A DNA stretch of 64,000 bases, taken from positions 4,457,501 to 4,521,500 of the forward strand of contig NZ_CP065511.1 in NCBI RefSeq assembly GCF_022811925.1. Direction: 5' to 3'. Within the stretch, counting starts at the first letter, position 1. Each line of letters opens with the position of its first letter. Made by a program: the position numbers and the translations under genes. This DNA comes from Cytobacillus oceanisediminis. GTDB lineage: Bacteria; Bacillota; Bacilli; Bacillales; Cytobacillaceae. Below the pieces are notes generated by a model. It was not told the DNA's origin. It saw only the letters and a list, made by a program, of their open reading frames with translations, and did not search any database. This document shows, piece by piece, positions 1-10,019 of the stretch.

Positions 1-111
1 ATCTTCATGGGTGACTCCAACGAGCAAAACAAACCCCTTTTTGATGCTTCCGACGGTTTTGCCGTCCACCGTTACGCTGGCTTCTTTGCTTCGCTGCACT
101 ACAACACGCAT
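1..111 (-). CDS. dtd: D-aminoacyl-tRNA deacylase, N-terminal part (truncated by window edge)
   Basis: The 37 codons visible read [17 protein letters not shown] and then [18 protein letters not shown], which is the N-terminus of DTD. This enzyme hydrolyses D-aminoacyl-tRNAs such as D-Tyr-tRNA and protects translation. ATG at 109-111 is preceded by a GGGGAG ribosome binding site. The gene begins 14 nt after the relA stop, so the two are probably cotranscribed, as in other Bacillus. The rest of the protein, including the catalytic Thr region, lies outside the window. Confidence 0.9.
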   Translation of the reverse strand, partial: MRVVVQRSKEASVTVDGKTVGSIKKGFVLLVGVTHED

Positions 112-125
112 TCTATCTGCTCCCC

Positions 126-2321
126 TTAGTTCATAATCCTTCTTACTGCATAAATATCAGGGATTTGTTTAATCCTTTCCACAACCTTTTGCAGGTGGCT
201 GACATTGTGTATGGCAATGGACATATTAATCGTTGCTGATTTATTGCGGTCGGATCGTCCTGATACGGCTGAAATGTTGGTTTTCGTTTCATTAACAGCC
301 TGAAGGACCTCATTCAATAATCCCCTCCGGTCATAACCGGTAATTTCAATTTCAACATTGTATTCTTTCCGGTCATTTAAGGCTGTTTCCCACTCAACCG
401 GGATGAGCCTCTGTTTTGCATCATCCGTTTCTATATTAGGACAATCATCACGGTGTACAGAGACTCCTCTGCCCTTTGTAATAAACCCGACGATTTCATC
501 TCCAGGGACAGGATTACAGCAGCGGGAAAGGCGAATCAGCAGGTTATCAATGCCTGAAACCCGGACACCGGATTCGCGTTTTTTGGCAGATGGAAAAGTC
601 TTCAGTTCCGAAACAGCATTTGTAATATCGGAGGTTTGTTCGAGATCGCGTTTCTTGCGCCATTTTTCTGTCAGCCTGTTGGCAACCTGAAGTGCCGTTA
701 CCCCGTTATAGCCAACGGCGGCATACATATCTTCCTCTGTGGCAAAGTTGAATTTCTCGGCGACCCTTTTAACATTATCAGATGTCAAAATTTCCTTCAG
801 GTCGAAATCCATATTGCGAATCTCCCGCTCAACAAGCTCTTTCCCTTTTTCCACATTTTCTTCTTTTCTTTGCTTTTTGAAGAAAGTCCTGATTCTATTT
901 TTTGCCTGTGAAGTCTGAGCAAGCTTCAGCCAATCTTTGCTCGGTCCATAGGAATGCTTGGATGTCAGAATTTCGATGATATCGCCGGTCTTCAGTTTGT
1001 AATCCAGCGTGACCATTTTCCCGTTGACTTTGGCACCGATTGTCTTGTTTCCAATTTCCGAGTGAATCCGGTAAGCAAAGTCAATTGGAACGGAGCCGGA
1101 AGGAAGTTCGATGACATCCCCTTTAGGAGTAAAGACAAACACCATATCGGAAAACAAATCGATCTTCAGTGATTCCATGAACTCTTCAGCATTTGCAGCA
1201 TCATCCTGAAACTCCAGGATTTCACGGAACCAGGTCAGCTTCTCCTCAAATGAAGAGCCCTCATTCACTCTTTTTCCTTCTTTATAAGCCCAATGGGCAG
1301 CAATACCAAACTCTGCAATTCTGTGCATATCCATGGTACGGATCTGGACTTCCAGCGGGTCACCTTTTGGCCCGATAACCGTAGTATGAAGAGATTGATA
1401 CATATTCTGTTTAGGCATGGCGATATAATCTTTAAAACGGCCGGGCATCGGCTTCCAGCATGTATGAATAATCCCAAGCACCGCATAGCAATCTTTAATG
1501 CTGCTTACAACAATGCGTACAGCAAGCAGATCATATATCTCATTGAATTGCTTATTTTGAAGCGCCATTTTTCGATAAATGCTGTATATATGCTTAGGGC
1601 GGCCGGATATCTCTGCTTTAATTGAAACCTCTGACAGTCTGCCCCGCATTACATTTATAACATCATCTAAATACTCTTCCCGTTCCGCTCTTTTTTTCTT
1701 CATCAGGTTTACAATCCGATAATATTGCTGAGGATTTAGGTACCTTAGAGCCGTATCTTCAAGCTCCCACTTAATCTTTGAAATTCCAAGCCTATGGGCA
1801 AGAGGGGCAAAAATTTCCAGCGTTTCGTTTGAAATGCGGCGCTGCTTTTCAGCTGGCAGATGCTTAAGTGTCCGCATATTATGAAGACGGTCAGCAAGCT
1901 TAATTAAGATCACACGGATGTCCTGGGCCATTGCCACAAACATTTTCCGATGATTTTCAGCCTGCTGCTCTTCCTGTGATTTATATTTAATTTTCCCCAG
2001 TTTTGTTACACCATCGACAAGCATGGCCACTTCTGAATTGAAGGCTTCCTCGATATTCTCCAATGAGACTTCAGTGTCTTCAACCACATCGTGAAGAAAG
2101 CCGGCAGCAACCGTTGATGGATCCATCTCCAGATCAGCAAGGATGCCTGCCACTTGAATTGGATGGATGATGTATGGTTCACCGGACTTTCTATATTGTT
2201 CACGGTGGGCATGCTTGGCAAACTCGTACGCTTTTTTTACAAGCTCTGCATGCTCATCGTTTAAATATTCTTTTGCTCTGTTGATGACTTGCTCGGCGGT
2301 CAGAACTTGATCGTTCGCCAT
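126..2321 (-). CDS. relA: (p)ppGpp synthetase/hydrolase RelA (Rel)
   Basis: Bifunctional Rel enzyme of 731 aa that makes pppGpp/ppGpp from ATP and GTP/GDP in amino-acid starvation and degrades it otherwise. Visible domains in order: an HD hydrolase domain with HDVVEDTE at residues 77-84, the synthetase domain ([21 protein letters not shown]), a TGS domain ([15 protein letters not shown]), a conserved Cys pair (RCCNPVPGD) and a C-terminal ACT domain ([21 protein letters not shown]). Similarity to B. subtilis RelA is extensive. I chose ATG at 2319-2321 ([12 protein letters not shown]) because it has AAAGGTGA 6 nt upstream and matches the family N-terminus; an upstream in-frame extension of 22 codons lacks this support. 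apt lies upstream and dtd downstream. Confidence 0.97.
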   Translation of the reverse strand: MANDQVLTAEQVINRAKEYLNDEHAELVKKAYEFAKHAHREQYRKSGEPYIIHPIQVAGILADLEMDPSTVAAGFLHDVVEDTEVSLENIEEAFNSEVAMLVDGVTKLGKIKYKSQEEQQAENHRKMFVAMAQDIRVILIKLADRLHNMRTLKHLPAEKQRRISNETLEIFAPLAHRLGISKIKWELEDTALRYLNPQQYYRIVNLMKKKRAEREEYLDDVINVMRGRLSEVSIKAEISGRPKHIYSIYRKMALQNKQFNEIYDLLAVRIVVSSIKDCYAVLGIIHTCWKPMPGRFKDYIAMPKQNMYQSLHTTVIGPKGDPLEVQIRTMDMHRIAEFGIAAHWAYKEGKRVNEGSSFEEKLTWFREILEFQDDAANAEEFMESLKIDLFSDMVFVFTPKGDVIELPSGSVPIDFAYRIHSEIGNKTIGAKVNGKMVTLDYKLKTGDIIEILTSKHSYGPSKDWLKLAQTSQAKNRIRTFFKKQRKEENVEKGKELVEREIRNMDFDLKEILTSDNVKRVAEKFNFATEEDMYAAVGYNGVTALQVANRLTEKWRKKRDLEQTSDITNAVSELKTFPSAKKRESGVRVSGIDNLLIRLSRCCNPVPGDEIVGFITKGRGVSVHRDDCPNIETDDAKQRLIPVEWETALNDRKEYNVEIEITGYDRRGLLNEVLQAVNETKTNISAVSGRSDRNKSATINMSIAIHNVSHLQKVVERIKQIPDIYAVRRIMN

Positions 2322-2564
2322 GGAATCACCTTTATCTCCCTGAATTTTATGCATTTGCATAATGTAATAAATTTTGAAATTGATCATTTATAACAAGGTA
2401 ATAAAAAAATTAATATTGCTACTATTATCGAAAAAAAAAGTGAAGATGTAAAGGGATAGGCTGTTATTTTTATGGGAATAACAAAAGTTTTGTCGTTTTT
2501 TGTCCGAATTTCTTTATTGATTTTCCATAAATGGATTTGGAAGCCCTTTATATAACTATTTTCA

Positions 2565-2603
2565 CAGATAAATTAAAAAGAGCGCCATTTCGTCTGGCGC
2601 TCT
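2565..2603 (-). terminator. Rho-independent terminator after apt
   Basis: A 9-bp perfect stem, AGAGCGCCA (2579-2587) with TGGCGCTCT (2595-2603), and a 7-nt loop. On the minus strand it is followed by CTCTTTTTAATTT. It lies 16 nt beyond the apt stop. relA downstream therefore needs read-through or its own promoter in the AT-rich 2322-2564 gap, where I could not pick a clear promoter. Confidence 0.85.
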
Positions 2604-2618
2604 CCTGGTATGAAAAAA

Positions 2619-3131
2619 TTAATACTGCATCAATGTCAGAATATCGTAGTTGTCGAGCTTCTTACGGCCGTCAAGGTATGTTAATTCGATAAGGAATGCA
2701 ATACCTGCCACTACTCCGCCAAGTTCTTCAACCAGCTGGATGGTTGCATCGATTGTTCCGCCTGTCGCAAGGAGGTCGTCAGTGATCAGGACTCTTTGCC
2801 CGGGTTTGATGGCATCTTTATGAATGGTTAAAACATCTTTGCCATATTCAAGGCCATAATTAACCTTGACTGTATCACGGGGAAGTTTTCCTTCTTTGCG
2901 GACAGGGGCAAAACCTACACCTAATGAATAAGCTACAGGGCAACCGATGATGAATCCGCGGGCTTCCGGGCCAACAACAAGGTCAATCTTCTTTTCACGG
3001 GCATATTCCACAATTTGGTCAGTCGCATATTTATACGCTTCACCGTTGTCCATAAGTGTTGTAATATCTTTAAATTTTATGCCTGGCTTCGGCCAATCTT
3101 CAACAATTGTTATATACTGTTTTAAGTCCAT
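2619..3131 (-). CDS. apt: adenine phosphoribosyltransferase
   Basis: 170 aa, the usual length. It converts adenine and PRPP to AMP (purine salvage, cytosolic). The PRPP-binding motif [13 protein letters not shown] is intact near residues 115-127, and [17 protein letters not shown] is the family-typical segment. ATG at 3129-3131 overlaps the end of recJ by 10 nt, so translation is probably coupled. The recJ-apt-relA order is standard for Bacillus. Confidence 0.97.
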   Translation of the reverse strand: MDLKQYITIVEDWPKPGIKFKDITTLMDNGEAYKYATDQIVEYAREKKIDLVVGPEARGFIIGCPVAYSLGVGFAPVRKEGKLPRDTVKVNYGLEYGKDVLTIHKDAIKPGQRVLITDDLLATGGTIDATIQLVEELGGVVAGIAFLIELTYLDGRKKLDNYDILTLMQY

Positions 3132-5491
3132 TTTTCTTCCTTTGCCTCCTCAAGTTTTACAGCCCCTTGCATAACTTCATCAAACCAGTCTTTGAGCTGC
3201 TGAAAGGATGAATAGAGCAAATCGCTCTCAAGAGTGTATTGTGCCTGTTTAAGCTGATAGGTTCGCGAATCAGCTAAATCACGTTTAATTGATGTATTGT
3301 TTAACGAAATAACACCATTGTTTATTTTAACAAAATCCAATTCAAAAAACACTTGAGACATAAAATCTACCGTTTCCCTGCTCCATCCCTTATGCTTGGC
3401 TATGTCATTCCCATGACGCCTGATATCGATCGAGCCTTTTTTAGCAATCAGGGCAAAATACCACTTAAAATGATCTCTTGTTGGAATAGTGCTGAAATAG
3501 TCACTATCCTCTTTATAAAAATGAGCATAAATTCTGGCAGGTTTTTTTCCAGAGAATACATGAGCAAGCATTTCCTTTGAAGGCGGCAAATCAGCAAGCA
3601 CGATGTTTGAGCCTTCTAGTCTTAAAGCTTCAGCATCCTCTTCAGATGTTATTTTCACCATGTTTTCCCCTGCATATGTCCTGAACTTGGATATATGTTC
3701 CTCATTAAAAAAGATCCATGTTGTGTTTTCCAAGGGAATGACGTTTTGAAGCCTTTCGAGCCGCTTTAAACTCCGGATATCGAATAGCTGCCAGGAGTTC
3801 ACTGCCATATCCTGCAGGAAGATTTGCGGTTTTTTAATATTATTCCATTCATTAATGGATAATTCGCCAATAACCGATAGCTTGGAATATGGTGAAATAT
3901 GCTCATGCAAATGTCCGAGGCCAAAGCCTATCCCATCAAGGGAAGACCCATCATTCTCAATGGTGATCTTTATATGAGTTTGATCAGATCCGATTTTTCT
4001 CATAGCGGCAATATTGGCATCTTTTATCATGACTTTCGGTTTTGGATTTCCCATTCCAAATGGAGCGAGCAGATGCATTTCCTCTATAGAAGAGAGGCTG
4101 ATATCTTTTAGATGGAAGACACCATCAATGCTGGTTACGGGAATAAAATCCTCCTCGGTCAGCTGTTCATTTGCAAGAGTATTCAGTCTATCCCTGAGGT
4201 CATCGACCGATTCAATTGACAAGGTCATTCCTGCCGCCATTGGATGCCCTCCAAAGTGAGGAAGGATATCCCGGCATTCAGAAAGATTTTTGAACAGATC
4301 AAAACCTTCTATACTTCTTGCTGATCCCTTTGCCAGCCTTTTTTCACTGTCATAACTGAGAACAATGGCCGGGCGGTAAAACTTTTCAACAAGCTTCGAA
4401 GCTACTATTCCGATTACACCGGCATTCCAGCCTTCTTTGCCTACAACAATTACTGAATTCTCACTGATTGGAAAATTTGTTTCGACCTCTTTAACCGCTT
4501 GAGCTGCTATGTCATTGACAATAGCTTGCCTCTCTTTATTTAACATTTCAATTTCTTCAGCAATGGCTTGTGCTTCATAAGGATCTTTTGTCAGGAGCAA
4601 ATCCACTGCAGGATCCGCACTTTCAAGCCTGCCGGCCGCATTGAGGCGAGGCCCGATTGTAAAGCCGATTGTTTCTTCACTAATGGATGGAAGTTCGATT
4701 CCTGCCGCTTTAAACAAGGCATTCAAACCTGTATTCTTAGTTGATTTCAGCTTTTGAATCCCGCGCTTGGCAATAAGCCTGTTCTCTCCCGTTAAAGAAA
4801 CAAGGTCGGCAATTGTGCCAATTGCAGCTATTTCCAAAAGGTGATCAGGCAGTTCACCATATAGCGCATGTGCAAGCTTAAATGCTACTCCAACTCCGGC
4901 CAGTTCCCGGAATGGGTATCTGCTGTCCGGATGCTTAGGATGCACAATTGCCCATGCTTCCGGAAGCTCCGGGCCAGGCTCATGGTGATCTGTAATAATC
5001 AAATCCATTCCAAGCTCTTTTGCAGCCTTTGCTTCGTTTACAGCCGAGATCCCTGTATCTACAGTAATAATTAAACGGATGCCGGTATCAGCGGCATGTT
5101 CAAAAGCCGGGATATTTGGTCCATAGCCTTCAGTAAATCGATTCGGTATGTAGAATTGGACGTCAGCACCGAGATCTCTAAGTGCCATCATCATGACAGA
5201 AGTGCTTGTCACTCCATCCGCATCATAATCACCAAAAATTAAGATAGGTTCCTGTTTTTCAATTGCTTCTTTTATTCTGGAAACAGCTTTTGCCATATCT
5301 GTCATTAAAAAAGGATCATGAAATTCCTGGTCTTTATCCAATAAAAAATACCGTGCTGAATCAACGGTATCCATTCCGCGATTAATTAACAGCGATGCTG
5401 CAAGAGGAGCAATATTCAATTCCTTTGAAAGCTGCTGCACCTTATCCTCCTGTGTTTGCCGAACAATCCATCGCGTTCTTGAATGTAACAT
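3122..5491 (-). CDS. recJ: single-stranded-DNA-specific exonuclease RecJ
   Basis: A 5'-3' ssDNA exonuclease of the DHH/DHHA1 family, 789 aa, used in RecFOR recombination and mismatch/base-excision repair. Visible motifs: [11 protein letters not shown] (about residue 83); [13 protein letters not shown]; the DHHA1 segment [10 protein letters not shown]; followed by the long C-terminal region typical of Firmicutes RecJ. Start ATG 5489-5491 (MLHSRTRW) has GAGGGGTGA just upstream; earlier in-frame codons belong to the leader. It overlaps apt at its 3' end. Confidence 0.96.
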   Translation of the reverse strand: MLHSRTRWIVRQTQEDKVQQLSKELNIAPLAASLLINRGMDTVDSARYFLLDKDQEFHDPFLMTDMAKAVSRIKEAIEKQEPILIFGDYDADGVTSTSVMMMALRDLGADVQFYIPNRFTEGYGPNIPAFEHAADTGIRLIITVDTGISAVNEAKAAKELGMDLIITDHHEPGPELPEAWAIVHPKHPDSRYPFRELAGVGVAFKLAHALYGELPDHLLEIAAIGTIADLVSLTGENRLIAKRGIQKLKSTKNTGLNALFKAAGIELPSISEETIGFTIGPRLNAAGRLESADPAVDLLLTKDPYEAQAIAEEIEMLNKERQAIVNDIAAQAVKEVETNFPISENSVIVVGKEGWNAGVIGIVASKLVEKFYRPAIVLSYDSEKRLAKGSARSIEGFDLFKNLSECRDILPHFGGHPMAAGMTLSIESVDDLRDRLNTLANEQLTEEDFIPVTSIDGVFHLKDISLSSIEEMHLLAPFGMGNPKPKVMIKDANIAAMRKIGSDQTHIKITIENDGSSLDGIGFGLGHLHEHISPYSKLSVIGELSINEWNNIKKPQIFLQDMAVNSWQLFDIRSLKRLERLQNVIPLENTTWIFFNEEHISKFRTYAGENMVKITSEEDAEALRLEGSNIVLADLPPSKEMLAHVFSGKKPARIYAHFYKEDSDYFSTIPTRDHFKWYFALIAKKGSIDIRRHGNDIAKHKGWSRETVDFMSQVFFELDFVKINNGVISLNNTSIKRDLADSRTYQLKQAQYTLESDLLYSSFQQLKDWFDEVMQGAVKLEEAKEEKWT

Positions 5492-5611
5492 ACGTTCACC
5501 CCTCAGCTTATTAATTATACAAGAGGGGGACATGTGTTTCAATAAGTTAAAATCGGGATATTCCATACAGATTTGGAAAGAAAGATATTAATGGCCGGTC
5601 ACTTTTTGCAG

Positions 5612-5642
5612 GCAAAAGAAAAACTTGAGCAAAAGCCCAAGT
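5612..5642 (-). terminator. Rho-independent terminator after lapA-like gene
   Basis: 8-bp stem ACTTGGGC/GCTCAAGT (one G-T pair) with a TTTT loop, followed on the minus strand by TTTTTCTTTT. It sits 11 nt past the stop of the LapA-like gene. Confidence 0.85.
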
Positions 5643-5652
5643 CTGTTTTAGT

Positions 5653-5970
5653 TTAATGTATATCCCTATCCAGCTCTTTTTCAACTTCTTCTTTATCGGT
5701 ATTATCCTTTACCGCATTTCCTGAATTCAGCTTATCATTTTCCTTTTTTAGTATTTTCACTTTCCTTTGGAGTGAGTAGATTCGAACAAGGCCTACAGAA
5801 CCGACAATCAGTCCTCCCATAAGAACTGATCCTAAAATCACAAGAATGAGCGGCCACTGGCTTTCCCCAAACAAGTAGTTTACCGTTACATTATCAACAT
5901 TGATTACTGCAAAAATAGCAACTATTAGTGCAAATAAAAAACCAAATAATAAAGCCCATTGAAATTTCAT
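5653..5970 (-). CDS. LapA family (DUF1049) small membrane protein
   Basis: 105 aa with two hydrophobic helices, about residues 4-24 (WALLFGFLFALIVAIFAVIN) and 40-62 (WPLILVILGSVLMGGLIVGS), then a charged C-terminal tail (QRKVKILKKENDKL) likely to form a short coiled coil. This is the layout of YrvD/LapA-domain proteins found next to recJ in Bacillus. In E. coli LapA acts with LapB in LPS assembly, but the Gram-positive role is not known. Start ATG 5968-5970 has GGGAGAGG upstream; a TTG five codons earlier lies on that binding site and is less likely. Confidence 0.85.
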   Translation of the reverse strand: MKFQWALLFGFLFALIVAIFAVINVDNVTVNYLFGESQWPLILVILGSVLMGGLIVGSVGLVRIYSLQRKVKILKKENDKLNSGNAVKDNTDKEEVEKELDRDIH

Positions 5971-5994
5971 ACAATCCTCTCCCAAATAAATTCT

Positions 5995-6897
5995 CTAATT
6001 TATGCGCTTTTCCCTATAAGGATTAATGTGCACAAATACATTTTGCACATTTTCCAATCCAAGCAGTTTGCGTTTCACTTCTTTGCCCACCCGATGGCCA
6101 TCCTCAACAGTCATATTCGGATCCACCGAAACTTTAATATCTACAATTACATAATGTCCGTGTTCCCTGGCGTGCAGTTCATCAATCCTTTTAACCTGTT
6201 CAACGGATTCAGCAGTTTTGCGCATCTCAAGTGTATCTTCTTCATGAAGCACATGATCAAGTGTGCTATGAATGGATTCTTTACCCAGCCGCCATGCCAT
6301 CTGGAGAATCATAAGGGAAACAATGAGGCCAGCAACAGGATCTGCATACTCAAGCCATTCGATCCCCATTCTACCGCCAATAATCGCACATCCAATTCCT
6401 ATTAAGGCTGCAATTGATGAATATACATCTGAACGGTGTTCATAGGCATTTACAATTAAAGCATCACTGTTAAGTTTCTTTCCCAAATTATACTTATAAC
6501 GAAACATTGCTTCTTTCACAATGATAGAAACCAGCACTGCAGCAACCGCAATTGCTTTTGGAGGTTCAATTGGCGAAAAAAATGACTCAAATGATGATTT
6601 GCCGATTTCAATTCCCACGAGGAACAGCAAGACTGCAACAATTATGGCTGCAATCAATTCAGCCTTTCCATGACCATATGGATGATCCTCATCCGGCGGC
6701 TGTTTTGCAGCTCTCAGCCCCAAATATACAGCAAAGGATCCGGCTACATCTGAAGCAGAATGGACCGCATCCGCCACGAGCGCTTTACTCCCTGAATAAA
6801 CGCCTATTCCCCATTTGATGGTAGCAAGAATAATATTGCCCACGATGCCAATTATAGCTGCAAATTCAGCTTTCTTAAAACGATCGTTATTTTCCAA
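5995..6897 (-). CDS. cation diffusion facilitator transporter (MneP/MneS-like)
   Basis: 300 aa CDF family. Metal-site signatures are visible in two helices, ADAVHSASD (TM2) and EHRSDVYSS (TM5), with about six hydrophobic helices and a C-terminal cytoplasmic ferredoxin-like domain containing HAREHGHYVIVDIKV. Members export Zn2+, Mn2+ or Fe2+ by proton antiport. B. subtilis relatives MneP and MneS export Mn2+, so manganese is a reasonable but unproven substrate. Start is TTG at 6895-6897 with AGGGAGGAAGGAAG upstream. It ends 24 nt before the lapA-like start, suggesting an operon. Confidence 0.9.
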   Translation of the reverse strand: MENNDRFKKAEFAAIIGIVGNIILATIKWGIGVYSGSKALVADAVHSASDVAGSFAVYLGLRAAKQPPDEDHPYGHGKAELIAAIIVAVLLFLVGIEIGKSSFESFFSPIEPPKAIAVAAVLVSIIVKEAMFRYKYNLGKKLNSDALIVNAYEHRSDVYSSIAALIGIGCAIIGGRMGIEWLEYADPVAGLIVSLMILQMAWRLGKESIHSTLDHVLHEEDTLEMRKTAESVEQVKRIDELHAREHGHYVIVDIKVSVDPNMTVEDGHRVGKEVKRKLLGLENVQNVFVHINPYREKRIN

Positions 6898-7002
6898 AGC
6901 GATACTTCCTTCCTCCCTGAACTTGTTTTTAGTTTATCCTATTTAACGGAATCATTAACCATTTTTGTAAAATAGACGGCATCCAGCTTTCAAGATTAAT
7001 AA

Positions 7003-7030
7003 AAAAACTCAGGCATTCGCCTGAGTTTTT
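7003..7030. terminator. Rho-independent terminator after secDF
   Basis: A 12-bp perfect stem AAAAACTCAGGC (7003-7014) with GCCTGAGTTTTT (7019-7030) and a 4-nt loop. T-rich flanks occur on both strands; it lies just past the secDF stop on the minus strand. Confidence 0.9.
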
Positions 7031-7037
7031 GAAAGTA

Positions 7038-9302
7038 TTATACTTGAGGTTCGTCACTGACTTTGCGTTTTTCTTTTACGGTATTAATAACGCCTTTTTC
7101 TTTCAGTTCTTTGCCTTTCCATACTGCCCACAACTGCGCAGCAAGGAAAATCGATGAATAGGTACCTGCAATTAGACCGATCAAAAGTGCAAACGAGAAA
7201 TTTCTGATTGACTCACTTCCAAACACCAATAGCGCAACGACAGTAAATACAACAGTTAAAACAGTATTCACAGAGCGGCCAAGCGTTTGGCGAAGACTTT
7301 TGTTTACAACATCAGCAATATCCTCGAATGATTTGAGCTTTTTCTTTTTCTGCATATTCTCACGCATCCGGTCGAACGTTACGATTGTATCGTTGATCGA
7401 ATAACCAACTACCGTCAGTACTGCTGCAATGAAGGTAATGTCCACTTCAAGACGCGTAAAGCTAAATACAGCAATGATAAAGAAAGCATCATGAAGCAGC
7501 GCGAGAACTGCCGGAATGGCCATCTTGATCTCAAAGCGAATGGTTACATAGATGATAATGCCTACAGAGGCTATGGCCAAAGCAATCAGCGCGTTTTTGG
7601 CAAGTTCCTTACCAACTGTCGGTGAAACCGTACTGACATTTGGATCGGCACCGAATTTTTCATGAAAATGAGTCTTTAAATCGGCAATTTCATCTTTTGT
7701 CAGCACACCTTTTAACCTTGCAACGCCAATTTCTTTATTATCACCTGAGATGACAATATCATCAGTCTCTAATCCTACCGCAGATAATTCAGTTTGGAGC
7801 TCTTCTTTGGTTAAAGATTCATTAGCCAGCTGCTCAATGCGCGTACCGCTGGCAAAATCAATTCCGAGGTTCAGTCGGAATATGGAAACAACAATTATTC
7901 CCACTGCAATTAATACAGCAGATAGAATGAAAAACTTCCTGCGATGCCCTACAAAATCAAATTTATCGAACTTGGTCGGCAAATCAAGGGTATCGTAATT
8001 TTCAGCAATATTTTTGATCTCACTTTTCTTAACCCCAAACCAGCCTGGCTTTTTATTCAGTGCTTTACTATGGACCCAAAGCCCCATAAGCAGCCTTGTG
8101 CCATAAACCGCAGTAATAAAGCTAGCCAGTATGCTTATAATAAGCATGGTAGCAAATCCTTTTACAGAACTTGTCCCATACATGAATAAAACGGCTGCTG
8201 CTAAAATGGTTGTGATATTTGCATCAAATATGGTCGAAAGTGAGTTTTTCTCACCAGCCTGGAAAGCTGATTTGATTGTTCTGCCCACTTTTATTTCTTC
8301 ACGGATTCTCTCGTAGGTAATGATATTCGCATCAACAGCCATACCAACCCCCAGAATCAGCGCAGCAATACCAGGCAGCGTCAATACGCCATTCATCCAG
8401 TCAAATACGAGTAAAATCAGATAAATATAGAAAGATAATGTAAGTGTCGCTATAAACCCAGGGAAACGATATACCGCAATCATGTAGATAAATATAATTG
8501 CAATTCCAATGATACCGGCAAGAATAGTCGTTTCCATTGCCTGCTCACCGAATTTCGCACCTACCGATGTCGAATAAACTTCATCGAGCTGTACAGGCAG
8601 GGAACCGGCATTCAATAAATCCGACAGTGTCTGTGCTTCTTCAATCGTAAAGTTCCCAACAATGGACACGGTATCCTGATTAAAAATCTGACTTACCTGG
8701 GGAGCAGATAAGTATTTTGGATCTTCTTTTGCTGACTCTGCCTGGAATGAATCCTGGCCTTCTTCAAAATCAAGCCAAATGACAAGCAGGTTATTTGGCG
8801 CTCCCATATTGACAATTTTTTGAGTTACATCTTTAAATTTGCTGGCACTCTTCAGCTTCAATGAAACACTTGGCTTTCCGTTTTCATCGAATGTCTGCTT
8901 TGCTCCATTTTCAGCAAGGTCTGAACCATCCATCATCAATTGATCATTAACATCTCTAAATGATAGATTAGCTTCTGTGGACAGAATTTCCCTTGCCTTA
9001 TTCTGATCTGTCACACCAGCAAGCTGAACACGGATCCTCTTATCTCCCTCAATCTGGATATTCGGCTCACTGACTCCTAGAACATTGATCCGCCTATCCA
9101 GTGCTTCGGCAGTACTAGCAAGGACGGCTTTATCAACCTTCTGCCCATCTTTTGGCGTTACCTCATAGAGGACCTCGAATCCGCCCTGCAAATCAAGTCC
9201 AAGCTTAATATTTTTTAAGATGTTGTTTGTCGTTGCCCCTGCCAAGCTTCCCAATAATACAACAATCAGGAAAAAGGCAACGATACGGCTGCGCTTTACC
9301 AT
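7038..9302 (-). CDS. secDF: fused protein translocase subunit SecDF
   Basis: 754 aa natural fusion of SecD and SecF, as in Bacillus, where separate genes are the rule in many other bacteria. It uses the proton-motive force to help SecYEG complete export. TM1 (residues 7-27) is followed by the SecD P1 domain (LGLDLQGGFEVLYEV) and GLDLQGG/ANIITYERIREE-type motifs. The SecF half begins near residue 450 with FDFVGHRRKFF and includes NLGIDFASGTRIE and TIVTFDRMREN. ATG 9300-9302 has AAGGAGG upstream. It forms a single-gene unit with its own terminator. Confidence 0.97.
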   Translation of the reverse strand: MVKRSRIVAFFLIVVLLGSLAGATTNNILKNIKLGLDLQGGFEVLYEVTPKDGQKVDKAVLASTAEALDRRINVLGVSEPNIQIEGDKRIRVQLAGVTDQNKAREILSTEANLSFRDVNDQLMMDGSDLAENGAKQTFDENGKPSVSLKLKSASKFKDVTQKIVNMGAPNNLLVIWLDFEEGQDSFQAESAKEDPKYLSAPQVSQIFNQDTVSIVGNFTIEEAQTLSDLLNAGSLPVQLDEVYSTSVGAKFGEQAMETTILAGIIGIAIIFIYMIAVYRFPGFIATLTLSFYIYLILLVFDWMNGVLTLPGIAALILGVGMAVDANIITYERIREEIKVGRTIKSAFQAGEKNSLSTIFDANITTILAAAVLFMYGTSSVKGFATMLIISILASFITAVYGTRLLMGLWVHSKALNKKPGWFGVKKSEIKNIAENYDTLDLPTKFDKFDFVGHRRKFFILSAVLIAVGIIVVSIFRLNLGIDFASGTRIEQLANESLTKEELQTELSAVGLETDDIVISGDNKEIGVARLKGVLTKDEIADLKTHFHEKFGADPNVSTVSPTVGKELAKNALIALAIASVGIIIYVTIRFEIKMAIPAVLALLHDAFFIIAVFSFTRLEVDITFIAAVLTVVGYSINDTIVTFDRMRENMQKKKKLKSFEDIADVVNKSLRQTLGRSVNTVLTVVFTVVALLVFGSESIRNFSFALLIGLIAGTYSSIFLAAQLWAVWKGKELKEKGVINTVKEKRKVSDEPQV

Positions 9303-9600
9303 TATGAATAAATCCTCCTTAGCTATCGCCCGCTATTTGAAATAACCACATCAGCATCTGTGATGCATTATTTGCCATACAGGCTTGCGTCGGAAAGCTG
9401 CATATCTGTTAAGCAGCCTCCCGTAATAAGACTTTCGTTTGAACCCTAGCCGGCTTTTACCATTGGCTCTTAAATTTCAATCTATGTATGAACAATGACA
9501 TGAAAAAGACCGTTTACTCCGCTTTTCATTATGAAACAGATTGTAAAACCTGTCAATTTGTCTTATATCATGTTAATTTTTATAAAAATTGGAAATCTGA
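9303..9600. other. intergenic region upstream of secDF
   Basis: 298 nt between secDF and comN. It carries the secDF ribosome binding site (AAGGAGG near 9313). I see no convincing promoter, hairpin terminator or conserved small ORF. It presumably includes the secDF promoter and the 3' end of the comN transcript. Confidence 0.4.
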
Positions 9601-9897
9601 CTACTTTAATAGTTCCCTTCTTTCTTCTTCATTTTCGAAAGCAAAGTCTGCCTCTTTAAAAGCCTCGATGGTAGCATAGTGAATGTATTCACTCACTTTT
9701 ACCTCCATTACTTCTTCCACAATTTCAAATAGCCTGACATTTTCTTTTGGCTTCTTCCACTTTTTCTTTGTCAGGAATCCCCAGAGCTCCTGCTCAGTCA
9801 CTTTTTTATATCCCAGCAGCCGAAATTCATCCAGTTTGCTTTCCAATGCAGGTTTTACCGTAATGCGAAAATAATCATATTCATGGCCGATTTTCAC
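9601..9897 (-). CDS. comN: post-transcriptional regulator ComN (YrzD family)
   Basis: 98 aa, the usual family length. The core FRITVKPALESKLDEFRLLGY and WGFLTKKKWKK are typical. In B. subtilis ComN controls comE operon mRNA (competence) and localises to poles and septa. I chose GTG at 9895-9897 because GGGGAGG lies 9 nt upstream and the resulting protein starts at the family N-terminus; an ATG 21 nt earlier falls on top of that binding site. It diverges from spoVB. Confidence 0.85.
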   Translation of the reverse strand: MKIGHEYDYFRITVKPALESKLDEFRLLGYKKVTEQELWGFLTKKKWKKPKENVRLFEIVEEVMEVKVSEYIHYATIEAFKEADFAFENEEERRELLK

Positions 9898-10019
9898 TTT
9901 CAGCCGCCTCCCCGCCATTATTCACATGGAAATTATGATAGCTTGTCATGCTTTGTCCTCTATCTTGCATATAGATAATTGTATATGATAATACCCATTT
10001 TGAGAAGGCAGGGAGTTGA